From NCBI GenBank assembly GCA_012515595.1, contig JAAYYA010000017.1, positions 1 through 34,877 of the forward strand: a stretch of 34,877 bases of DNA, in the 5' to 3' direction. Source of the DNA: Actinomycetales bacterium. GTDB taxonomy: Bacteria; Actinomycetota; Actinomycetes; Actinomycetales; Dermatophilaceae. Below the pieces are notes generated by a model. The model searched no databases and was not told the origin of the DNA. It worked only from the letters and a program-made list of their open reading frames with translations. Positions 27,414-34,877 of the stretch are shown here, one piece after another; position 1 is the first letter of the stretch; each line of letters opens with the position of its first letter. Made by a program: the position numbers and the translations under genes.

Positions 27414-28093
27414 CCCGGATCCTGGTGGTCGAGGACGAGGAATCGTTCAGCGACCCGCTCTCCTACCTGCTGAAGAAGGAGGGCTACGACGTGTCGGTCG
27501 CCGAGACCGGCCCGGACGCCCTCACGGAGTTCGACCGCAACGGTGCCGACCTGGTGCTGCTGGACCTCATGCTCCCGGGTCTCTCCGGGGTGGACGTGTG
27601 CCGCTCGCTGCGGGCCAAGTCGACGGTGCCGGTGATCATGCTCACCGCCAAGGACAGCGAGGTCGACAAGGTGGTCGGGCTGGAGATCGGCGCGGACGAC
27701 TACGTCACCAAGCCCTACTCCGGTCGCGAGCTGCTGGCCCGCATCAAGGCCGTGCTGCGGCGGCAGGCCGAGCCGGAGGAGCTGCTCCCCTCGACGGTCG
27801 AGTCCGGGCCGGTCCGGATGGACGTGGAGCGCCACACGGTGACCGTGGACGGCGAGCCGATCACCCTCCCGCTCAAGGAGTTCGAGCTGCTGGAGATGCT
27901 GTTGCGCAACTCCGGCCGGGTGCTGACCAGGGGGCAGCTGATCGACCGGATCTGGGGCAGCGACTACGTCGGGGACACCAAGACCCTGGACGTGCACGTC
28001 AAACGGCTCCGCGCCAAGATCGAGCCCGACCCGGGCCAGCCGCAGCACATCATCACGGTGCGCGGACTCGGCTACAAGTTCGAGGCACCGTGA
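27410..28093 (+). CDS. regX3: Response regulator RegX3/PhoP-like (OmpR family)
   Basis: ATG 27410 in an ATGA overlap with senX3; MTRILVVEDEESFSDPLSYLLKKEGYDV...DLMLPGLSG...GSDYVGDTKTLDVHVKRLRAKIEPDPGQPQHIITVRGLGYKFE. Confidence 0.95.
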   Translation: MTRILVVEDEESFSDPLSYLLKKEGYDVSVAETGPDALTEFDRNGADLVLLDLMLPGLSGVDVCRSLRAKSTVPVIMLTAKDSEVDKVVGLEIGADDYVTKPYSGRELLARIKAVLRRQAEPEELLPSTVESGPVRMDVERHTVTVDGEPITLPLKEFELLEMLLRNSGRVLTRGQLIDRIWGSDYVGDTKTLDVHVKRLRAKIEPDPGQPQHIITVRGLGYKFEAP

Positions 28094-29727
28094 GCACGCC
28101 GGCCGGGAGGCCCCTGGTCCTGGTGGTCATGGACGGCGTCGGCATCGGCACCGGGGACGAGTATGACGCGGTCGCGGCCGCGCGGACCCCGCACCTGGAC
28201 GCCCTGGGCCGGGACGGGATCTCCCTGCAGATCGCCGCGCACGGCACCCACGTCGGTCTGTCCAGCGACAGCGACATGGGCAACTCCGAGGTCGGCCACA
28301 ACACGATGGGGGCCGGCAGGATCATCCCGCAGGGCGCCAAGCGGGTCGACGACGCGGTCCTCGGCGGGGAGATCTGGGAGGGTGCCTGGCGGGACCTGGT
28401 CGCCCGGGTCACCCAGGGCGGGGGCACGCTGCACCTGATCGGCCTGCTGAGCGACGGCAACGTGCACTCCTCGTGGGAGCACCTCATGCTGCTCCTCGCG
28501 CAGGCCAAGACCGACGGCGTGCAGCACCTGCGCCTCCACGGGCTGCTCGACGGCCGGGACGTGGAGGACCGCACGGCGGACCGCTACGTCGCCCGGCTCG
28601 AGGAGCGGCTGGCCGCCCTCACCGAGGGCACGGACCTGGACTGGAAGATCGCCTCCGGCGGCGGCCGCATGGTGACCACGATGGACCGCTACGAGGCCAA
28701 CTGGTCCGTCGTGGAGGCGGGCTGGCAGGCCGTGGTGCAGGGCAGCGCCCGACCGTTCCCCTCGGCCGGCGAGGCGATCAGCACCCTCCGTGCCGAGACG
28801 CCGGGGATCAGCGACCAGCTCCTCGAGGCCTTCACCGTCGTCGACGCCGACGGGGAGCCGGTGGGGCCGGTGCGCGACGGCGACGCCGTCGTCATCTTCA
28901 ACTTCCGCGGCGACCGGGCGATCGAGCTGACGCGGGCGTTCGTCGAGGGTGAGGAGTTCCCCGGGTTCGACCGCGGCGACCGGCCGGACGTCTTCTTCGC
29001 CGGCATGACCCTCTACGACGGCGACACCAACATGCCGCCGGTCCGGCTGGTGCAGCCACCGACGATCGAGGACACGGTCAGCGAGGTCATCGCGCGGTCC
29101 GGGCTGCGCCAGCTCGCGGCCTCCGAGACCCAGAAGTACGGCCACATGACCTACTTCTGGAACGGCAACCGCTCCGACCCCTTCGACCCCGAGACCGAGA
29201 CCTACATCGACATCCCCTCGGACCGGATCGAGTTCGACAAGGCCCCGCGGATGAAGGCGGCCGAGACGGCCGACTACGTCATCTCGGCGCTGGAGGAGGG
29301 CGGCTACACCTTCCTGCGGTCCAACCTGGCCGGCGGGGACATGGTCGGACATACCGGCAACTTCGACGCCACCATCCTGGCCGTGGAGGCCGTGGACGAG
29401 GCCGTCGGTCGGATCGCGGAGGCGGTCGAGGCGGCCGGCGGCTGCCTCGTCGTCACCGCGGACCACGGCAACAGCGAGGACATGGTCGAGCGGGACAAGG
29501 CCGGTCACCCCCGCACCAGCGAGGACGGCACCCCGCTCTGGAAGACCGCGCACTCCACCAACCCGGTCCCGCTGCTCATCGCCGACTACTCCGGTCAGCA
29601 GTGGCAGGTCGTGGACGGGGTGGAGGCCCCGGGGCTGTCCAACCTGGCCGCCACGCTGCTGGTGCTGCTGGGCCTGGAGGTCCCCGAGGAGTACCGCCCC
29701 TCGCTGGTCACCCCCGCAAAAATATAG
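28090..29727 (+). CDS. gpmI: 2,3-bisphosphoglycerate-independent phosphoglycerate mutase
   Basis: GTG 28090 in a GTGA overlap with regX3; RPLVLVVMDGVGIG...SDSDMGNSEVGHNTMGAGRI...HLIGLLSDGNVHSSWEHL...TADHGNSEDMVERDKAGHPRTSEDGTPLWKTAHSTNPVPLLI. Confidence 0.96.
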   Translation: MSTPAGRPLVLVVMDGVGIGTGDEYDAVAAARTPHLDALGRDGISLQIAAHGTHVGLSSDSDMGNSEVGHNTMGAGRIIPQGAKRVDDAVLGGEIWEGAWRDLVARVTQGGGTLHLIGLLSDGNVHSSWEHLMLLLAQAKTDGVQHLRLHGLLDGRDVEDRTADRYVARLEERLAALTEGTDLDWKIASGGGRMVTTMDRYEANWSVVEAGWQAVVQGSARPFPSAGEAISTLRAETPGISDQLLEAFTVVDADGEPVGPVRDGDAVVIFNFRGDRAIELTRAFVEGEEFPGFDRGDRPDVFFAGMTLYDGDTNMPPVRLVQPPTIEDTVSEVIARSGLRQLAASETQKYGHMTYFWNGNRSDPFDPETETYIDIPSDRIEFDKAPRMKAAETADYVISALEEGGYTFLRSNLAGGDMVGHTGNFDATILAVEAVDEAVGRIAEAVEAAGGCLVVTADHGNSEDMVERDKAGHPRTSEDGTPLWKTAHSTNPVPLLIADYSGQQWQVVDGVEAPGLSNLAATLLVLLGLEVPEEYRPSLVTPAKI

Positions 29728-29806
29728 GGGTTTTGCACGTCTCCCACACAAAAGTTCAGGGGTTTTGCACGTGCCCCACGCACAATCTCAGGGGTTCTGT
29801 ACGTGC
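29713..29806. repeat. Array C: three units, period exactly 32 bp (AGGGGTTTTGCACGTGCCCCACGCACAATCTC), first partial unit overlapping the gpmI stop
   Basis: AGGGGTTYTGYACGT starts at 29726, 29758 and 29790. Confidence 0.93.
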
Positions 29807-29907
29807 CATCGGGACCGCGGCGCTGACGGCCGGGTGGCGCATCAGCGCCCGCACCCACGAGGGACGTGCGACGTGGCCGGCCCTGAGGTCGCGAAGCCCG
29901 GCGCCCG

Positions 29908-30366
29908 TCAGCAGACCCAGTTGTACTCGCGCGGCTCGTCGACCAACCAGATCTCCTGCCCGCTGTGGGAGACGTAGTGGGCCCGCCCGTCGGCATACAC
30001 CGTGAGCGTGCCGATGTCGTCGCCGGGGCCGGGTTCGGCCACCGCGACGATGTGCACGCCCATCCCGGTGCCGTATCGCACCAGGTCCAGGTCCTCCCGC
30101 TCCTCCGGCAGCAGCGGCCAGAACTCCAGCCCCTCGTGGCGCAGCGGCGCGTCCGCGCACCCGATGTAGTAGTCCACGTCCTCGTGGACCGCGACGACCT
30201 CCACCTGCTCCGGCTCAGCGGCACCAGAGGCCGGGGCAGAGGTCTGCGTGCCACCGGCTCCGGGCGCCGGGTCCGGCCCGGCGGCCTGGCCGCACGCCGC
30301 GACGGTGACCAGGAGTGCGGCGACGAGCGTGCCAAAGCCCCACCAGGGGCTGTCCGTCGTGTCCAT
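29908..30366 (-). CDS. Hypothetical lipoprotein
   Basis: 152 aa; LLVTVAACGQAAG lipobox; low-complexity linker then a small globular domain. Confidence 0.7.
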   Translation of the reverse strand: MDTTDSPWWGFGTLVAALLVTVAACGQAAGPDPAPGAGGTQTSAPASGAAEPEQVEVVAVHEDVDYYIGCADAPLRHEGLEFWPLLPEEREDLDLVRYGTGMGVHIVAVAEPGPGDDIGTLTVYADGRAHYVSHSGQEIWLVDEPREYNWVC

Positions 30367-30370
30367 GCTC

Positions 30371-30937
30371 CTACGATGCGCCGGGACGGTCCTCGGTTCC
30401 CTTCGCGCCGGGGTCGTCCTCAGATTCCTTCGCGCCGGGACCGTCCTCGGTTCCCTCCAGCAGGTGCCGGAAGGCCTCCAGGTTGGCGGTCGACTCCCCG
30501 CGCGAGATCCGCCAGCGCCACTCGGCCTTCATCGAGGTGAGGAAGCCGATCACCAGCAGCTCGTTGAAGGGCTCGTCGCAGGCGGTGAGGACCGTCCCGA
30601 GCAACCGGTCCACGGCGGGCAGGTCGATCGCTGCGACGGGCAGCCGGCCGGTGAGGTAGACGTCGCCCGAGGCGTCGATGGCGTAGGCGGTGCCCGGCAT
30701 CCGCAGGTTGCGGCGCAGCAGGAAGCGGTAGAACTCCGCGTGGTTCTCGTCGGGGTTGCGGATCACGAAGGCCTGCACGGACACGGCGTCGCCGGCGACC
30801 ACCAGCGAGCAGACGGTCCGCAGCTTGCGTTCCCCGGGGAGGGTGACGACGAGCTCGCCCTCCCGCGCGCCGACCTCGTAGTCCACGTCGAGCTCGTCCA
30901 GGGCGGCCCGCAACCGCTCCAGCGGCTCGGTGCTCAC
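30371..30937 (-). CDS. YbjN domain-containing protein with short acidic C-terminal repeats
   Basis: GTG 30937 ([47 protein letters not shown]...); GTGA overlap with mshA. Confidence 0.88.
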   Translation of the reverse strand: MSTEPLERLRAALDELDVDYEVGAREGELVVTLPGERKLRTVCSLVVAGDAVSVQAFVIRNPDENHAEFYRFLLRRNLRMPGTAYAIDASGDVYLTGRLPVAAIDLPAVDRLLGTVLTACDEPFNELLVIGFLTSMKAEWRWRISRGESTANLEAFRHLLEGTEDGPGAKESEDDPGAKGTEDRPGAS

Positions 30938-32247
30938 GGCAGCACCAGACTGGGCACCTGACGGCCCAGCAGCGGCCCGTGCCCGTTGACGTGCTGTGGC
31001 GCGTGCTGCGCCCGGACCTGCCGGTAGACGTCCTCGAGCCGGTCCACGGTGCTGTCCCAGCCCAGGGTGGCCGCGTGCGCCAGCCCGGCCTCCGCGAGCC
31101 GCGCCCGGCGCGGGCGGTCCGTCAGCAGCGCACCGATCTCGTCGGCCCACCGGACCGGGTCGTGCCCGTCGACCAGCACTCCACCGTCACCCACGGCGAC
31201 CGGCAGCCCCCCCACGGCGGCCGCGACGACCGGTGTGCCGCTGGCCAGGGACTCCACGGCCACCAGCCCGAACGACTCGTTGTAGCTGGGCACGGTGACC
31301 AGGTCGGCGGCGCGGTACCAGTCGGCCAATGCGGCCCGGGACACCGGCGGGACGAACCGGACGATGTCGCCCAGGCCCAGCTGTGCGGTCAGCTCTTGCA
31401 GCGCCTCCGGCTTGGCCAGGCCGGACCCCGAGGGCCCGCCGAGGACACCGACCACGAGCCGGTCCCGCAGCGCGGGGTCCCGGCGGACCAGCTCCGCCGC
31501 GGCGCGGACCGTGACGTCCGGTGCCTTCAGCGGCTGGATCCGCCCCACGAACAGCATCACCAGGGCGTCCTCCGGGAGGCCCACCGCCTGCCGCGCGGCA
31601 CGCTGGTCACCGGGCCGGAAGACGTCCAGGTCGACCCCCGGCGGCACCACGCGCACCTTCCGCGGGTCGGCGTCGTAGAGGTCGACCAGCTGGGTGGCCT
31701 CCTCGGCGGTGTTCGCGACGAGCACGCTGGCGGCCTCGACCACCTGTGCCTCGCCGATCTCCCGGCCGGGGGGCTCCGCGTTGTCGCCCTCGGCGAGCTG
31801 GGCGTTCTTGACCCGCGCCATCGTGTGCATGGTGTGAACCAGCGGCACGTTCCACCGGTCCGTCGCCAGCCAGCCGACCTGCCCCGAGAGCCAGTAGTGG
31901 GAGTGGACCACGTCATACCACTGCTCGGGCCGGCCCGCGGCGGTCCGCATCACGCCCGCGGTGAACGCGCACAGCTGGCCCGGCAGGTCGTCCTTGGCCA
32001 GGCCCTCGTAGGGGCCGGCCGGCACGTGGTGGACCAGGATCCCGGACCCCATCCGGACCGTCTCGGGCAGCGACCCGTCGGTGGCCCGAGTGAAGATCTC
32101 CACCTCGGTGCCGCGCGCCGCGAGTCGCCGTGCCGTCTCGACGACGTAGACGTTCAGCCCACCTGCGTCGCCGGTGCCGGGAGGGTCCAGCGGGGAGGTG
32201 TGCACGCTCAGCATGGCGACCCGACGGACCCGTTCGGTCTCAGTCAC
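30934..32247 (-). CDS. mshA: D-inositol-3-phosphate glycosyltransferase MshA (mycothiol biosynthesis)
   Basis: 437 aa; [47 protein letters not shown]...[12 protein letters not shown]...[34 protein letters not shown]. Confidence 0.94.
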   Translation of the reverse strand: MTETERVRRVAMLSVHTSPLDPPGTGDAGGLNVYVVETARRLAARGTEVEIFTRATDGSLPETVRMGSGILVHHVPAGPYEGLAKDDLPGQLCAFTAGVMRTAAGRPEQWYDVVHSHYWLSGQVGWLATDRWNVPLVHTMHTMARVKNAQLAEGDNAEPPGREIGEAQVVEAASVLVANTAEEATQLVDLYDADPRKVRVVPPGVDLDVFRPGDQRAARQAVGLPEDALVMLFVGRIQPLKAPDVTVRAAAELVRRDPALRDRLVVGVLGGPSGSGLAKPEALQELTAQLGLGDIVRFVPPVSRAALADWYRAADLVTVPSYNESFGLVAVESLASGTPVVAAAVGGLPVAVGDGGVLVDGHDPVRWADEIGALLTDRPRRARLAEAGLAHAATLGWDSTVDRLEDVYRQVRAQHAPQHVNGHGPLLGRQVPSLVLP

Positions 32248-32338
32248 GTGGTGAACTCCTGACTCCGACGGCCCGGTGCCGTGCAGACTGCCGTTGAGAC
32301 TGTGCCCTTCAGTTTCGCACGCCGCCTATCGTGGGGTC

Positions 32339-33160
32339 GTGGCTGGTGCACCCAGGGCGACCCGACCGGTCGGCGAGATCACCCGTGGCACGACCAACCC
32401 CAACCGGCTCCGGAGGGTGGACCGCTGGGTGGTCCACACCTACGGTCCCCTGCTCACCGCGCCGGCGCCGGTGGTGGTCGACCTGGGCTACGGGGCGCAT
32501 CCGGTGACCTCCCTCGAGCTGCACCGGCGGCTCGCGGCGGTCCGCCCGGACGTGCGGGTCGTGGGTCTGGAGATCGACCAGGAGCGCGTGACCGCCGCGG
32601 CGCCGCACGCGGACCCGCCGGCGCTGACCTTCGCGCTCGGCGGCTTCGAGATCCCCCTCCCCGACGGCCGGTCCCCCGTGGTCGTCCGGGCACTCAACGT
32701 GCTCCGGCAGTATGACGAGGAGCAGGTTCTCCCGGCCTGGTCCCGGATCGTGGGTCGGCTGGCTCCCGGCGGGGCCCTCGTGGAGGGCACCTGCGACGAG
32801 CTGGGCCGGCTCGGGTCGTGGGTCGACGTGCGCCGCGGGTCCGACGGCGCGCCCGCTCCGCGGTCGCTGACGCTGTCCTGGCGGCTGGCCGGGCTGGACA
32901 CCCCCTCGGTGGTCGCCGAGCGGCTGCCCAAGATCCTGATCCACCGCAACGTGCCCGGCGAGCCGATCCACGCCCTGGTGACCGACCTCGACGACGCGTG
33001 GGCCCGCGCGGCCGGCCACGCGGCATACGGCCCGCGGCAGCGGTTCCTCGCGGCGGTGACCGACCTGCGGGGGCGGGGCTGGCCGCTCCTGGGCTCCGCG
33101 GCCCGGTGGCGGCTGGGGGAGCTGGAGGTCGCCTGGGAGGCGGTGGCGCCCGCGGGCTAG
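32339..33160 (+). CDS. Class I SAM-dependent methyltransferase
   Basis: GTG 32339; VVVDLGYGAHPVTSLELHRRLAAVRPDVRVVGLEIDQERV...IVGRLAPGGALVEGTCDELG. Confidence 0.78.
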   Translation: MAGAPRATRPVGEITRGTTNPNRLRRVDRWVVHTYGPLLTAPAPVVVDLGYGAHPVTSLELHRRLAAVRPDVRVVGLEIDQERVTAAAPHADPPALTFALGGFEIPLPDGRSPVVVRALNVLRQYDEEQVLPAWSRIVGRLAPGGALVEGTCDELGRLGSWVDVRRGSDGAPAPRSLTLSWRLAGLDTPSVVAERLPKILIHRNVPGEPIHALVTDLDDAWARAAGHAAYGPRQRFLAAVTDLRGRGWPLLGSAARWRLGELEVAWEAVAPAG

Positions 33161-33166
33161 CGACGC

Positions 33167-33622
33167 TCAGTCGCGGCGGTAGTCGTCCTGCACCCGGGTG
33201 ATGTCCGCCTCGTCGAAGTCCCCGAAGGCCAGCTCGAGGATGCGCGCGGGCCGGTCTCCGGAGTTGCCCATCCGGTGCAGCGTGCCCACCGGGACCCACA
33301 CCAGCTCACCCGGCTGGGCCGACCAGGTGCGATCCCCGAGCGTGACGTCGACGGGGTGGTCCAGCACCTGCCACATCTCGTTGCGCGCGGCGTGGTGCTG
33401 CAGCGAGAGACGCTGGCCGGGGTCGATGGTGACGGTCTTGACGGTCACCGTCTCGTTGGTGGCGAACTGCTCGAACCGACCCCAGGGCCGCTCGACCACG
33501 AAGACGTCCTGGGTGCGGTCGTGGTAGGCCTGCGGCGACGCCTCGGTCGTCTGCGCCCGGGCGGCCTCGGCCAGCTCCTCGGGGGTGTCGACATACGGCT
33601 GGGTGGTGCTGTGGTCACTCAT
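33167..33622 (-). CDS. Cupin / type II phosphomannose isomerase-like domain protein
   Basis: RPWGRFEQFATNETVTVKTVTIDPGQRLSLQHHAARNEMWQVLDHPVDVTLGDRTWSAQPGELVWVPVGTLHRMGNSGDRPARILELAFGDFDEADITRVQDDY. Confidence 0.9.
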   Translation of the reverse strand: MSDHSTTQPYVDTPEELAEAARAQTTEASPQAYHDRTQDVFVVERPWGRFEQFATNETVTVKTVTIDPGQRLSLQHHAARNEMWQVLDHPVDVTLGDRTWSAQPGELVWVPVGTLHRMGNSGDRPARILELAFGDFDEADITRVQDDYRRD

Positions 33623-34454
33623 GGAGTGGTCTCCCCGTGCTCGGTGCGGTGGGCTCGGTTGCTGGCGTCAGGAACTCCCCCACGAGATCACGGACGCGGG
33701 AGCGGTGACCCCACATGATGCCACCCGGCGGCAGGACGTGCAGAATCGCCCGCGGAAAGACGTCCGCGAGGTCGCGCGCGACGTCGGCCGGGTGAGCCGG
33801 ATCTCCCTCCTGGGCGAGGAGGAGCACCGGCGCCCGGACCCGGCCCAGCAGCGCCCGGTCCGCGACCGGCACCCGGTGGGGCAGCGTGCGCAGCGCCCGG
33901 CCCACGCCGGTCCCGACCAGCCGGTCCGCCTGGCCACGGGCCCACTGGCGCACCCCCGGGTCCGAGCGCACCGTCACCGGCTCGGCCCCCAGCAGGTGCT
34001 CCGCCACGCCCTCGTGGTCCCCCGCCTCGACCAGCGCGGCCAACCCGGCCAGGCGGGCCATCGCCGGGTCGCCCCGTCGCCGGTCGATGGCGGCCGGCAG
34101 CACCAGCACGAGCCGCTCGAACCGGGTCGGGTCGGTGGCGAGCCCCGCGCAGAGCGCCCCCGCGCCCATGCTGACCCCGAGCGCCTGACCGGCCCCCACG
34201 TGGTCGGCGACCGCCCAGAGCTCAGCGGCCAGGTCGGCATACTCCCAGCTGTCGTCCGGCGTGTCGGAGGCGCCGTGGCCGCGGAAGTGCAGGAAGGTCC
34301 GCGTCCCCGACACCTTGGCGGCGTAGGGCCGGGTGGTCGGGATCGACCCGGCAAGCCCGTGCGCGAAGACGGTGCGCGGGTCGCCGTGCCCGGCGGTCAG
34401 CACCTCCAGGGCGCCGGTGGGACCGGCGACCAGGCTCGTATGACGTGGGGTCAC
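33615..34454 (-). CDS. Alpha/beta fold hydrolase
   Basis: GTG start in GTGA overlap with DUF2516 gene; TVFAHGLAGS...FLHFRGHGASDTP...ALGVSMGAGAL (GxSxG nucleophile elbow). Confidence 0.88.
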   Translation of the reverse strand: MTPRHTSLVAGPTGALEVLTAGHGDPRTVFAHGLAGSIPTTRPYAAKVSGTRTFLHFRGHGASDTPDDSWEYADLAAELWAVADHVGAGQALGVSMGAGALCAGLATDPTRFERLVLVLPAAIDRRRGDPAMARLAGLAALVEAGDHEGVAEHLLGAEPVTVRSDPGVRQWARGQADRLVGTGVGRALRTLPHRVPVADRALLGRVRAPVLLLAQEGDPAHPADVARDLADVFPRAILHVLPPGGIMWGHRSRVRDLVGEFLTPATEPTAPSTGRPLHE

Positions 34455-34780
34455 CACGGACCGTGGGAGCCCCTCGAGGCGCCGCCGCGACCCCGGCCGC
34501 GGAGCTGCGCGAGGGCGGGGCGGACGTCGGTCAGGTAGACGGCTGCCGCGACGATCGCGATCAGGTTGAATAGGCCGAACGGCTGCTCCAGGTGCACCAG
34601 CCCGATGGCGCTCGCCACTCCGGTGACCGCGAGCCAGAAGCCCTTGGTGCGCTTGTCCGCGGCGACGAAGGCGTCGCTGCGGGTCATCAGGGCGTCGACG
34701 AAGGCCCACACCTGGATGCCGAGGGCGAGGGCTCCCAGGGCGAGCCCGACCCACTGCTGGACCACGAAGAGTGTCGGCAT
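34451..34780 (-). CDS. DUF2516 family membrane protein
   Basis: ATG 34780; MPTLFVVQQWVGLALGALALGIQVWAFVDALMTRSDAFVAADKRTKGFWLAVTGVASAIGL... Confidence 0.85.
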   Translation of the reverse strand: MPTLFVVQQWVGLALGALALGIQVWAFVDALMTRSDAFVAADKRTKGFWLAVTGVASAIGLVHLEQPFGLFNLIAIVAAAVYLTDVRPALAQLRGRGRGGASRGSHGPW

Positions 34781-34822
34781 GGCACCAGGGTACGGTCCGG
34801 CGCCGCGGGTTCCGGTGTCGAA

Positions 34823-34877
34823 CTCCCACAGGCCACCGGGCGCACGGCATGGCGCTCCCACAGGCCACCGGGCGCAC
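34823..34877. repeat. Array D: tandem repeat, period 32 bp (CTCCCACAGGCCACCGGGCGCACGGCATGGCG), truncated by window edge
   Basis: Identical 23-mer CTCCCACAGGCCACCGGGCGCAC at 34823-34845 and 34855-34877. Confidence 0.9.

Noticed and set aside
28072-29751. 559-aa minus-strand ORF
   Set aside because: Shadow of gpmI; no domain signature.

Overview
The window is 34.9 kb of high-GC actinobacterial chromosome, probably Micrococcales (Intrasporangiaceae or Ornithinimicrobium-like) judging by gene content and codon bias. I see no phage, transposase, CRISPR array, rRNA or tRNA. From left to right it carries: a maltodextrin-uptake locus (GH13 hydrolase, MalG, MalF, MalE, with a divergent MsmX/MalK-type ATPase) and a DUF4032 kinase-like gene; a repeat-rich intergenic region at 7.80-8.09 kb; an S9 peptidase, NUDIX hydrolase, rlmB and cysS; an accessory block at 13.4-21.2 kb (DesK/DesR-like two-component system, SRPBCC protein, second YidC with a DUF6412-like partner, VOC protein, MerR-VOC fusion, MBL hydrolase with a mycothiol-dependent-type dehydrogenase); ispF, an LLM oxidoreductase, an IspD::P-loop kinase fusion and carD; phoU, senX3, regX3 and gpmI; a ybjN-like gene and mshA; then a methyltransferase, cupin, alpha/beta hydrolase and DUF2516 protein. 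The signals I find most worth follow-up are: (1) three separate intergenic tandem arrays that all have a 32-bp period, two of them apparently related, plus two strong inverted repeats next to one of them; (2) the IspD-kinase fusion, which seems to need a CTG start overlapping the carD stop; (3) a PHO-box-like direct repeat with 22-bp spacing between phoU and senX3; (4) a cofactor-independent phosphoglycerate mutase in the neighbourhood where mycobacteria carry the unrelated gpm1; (5) a perfect 16-bp operator-like palindrome between malE and malK.
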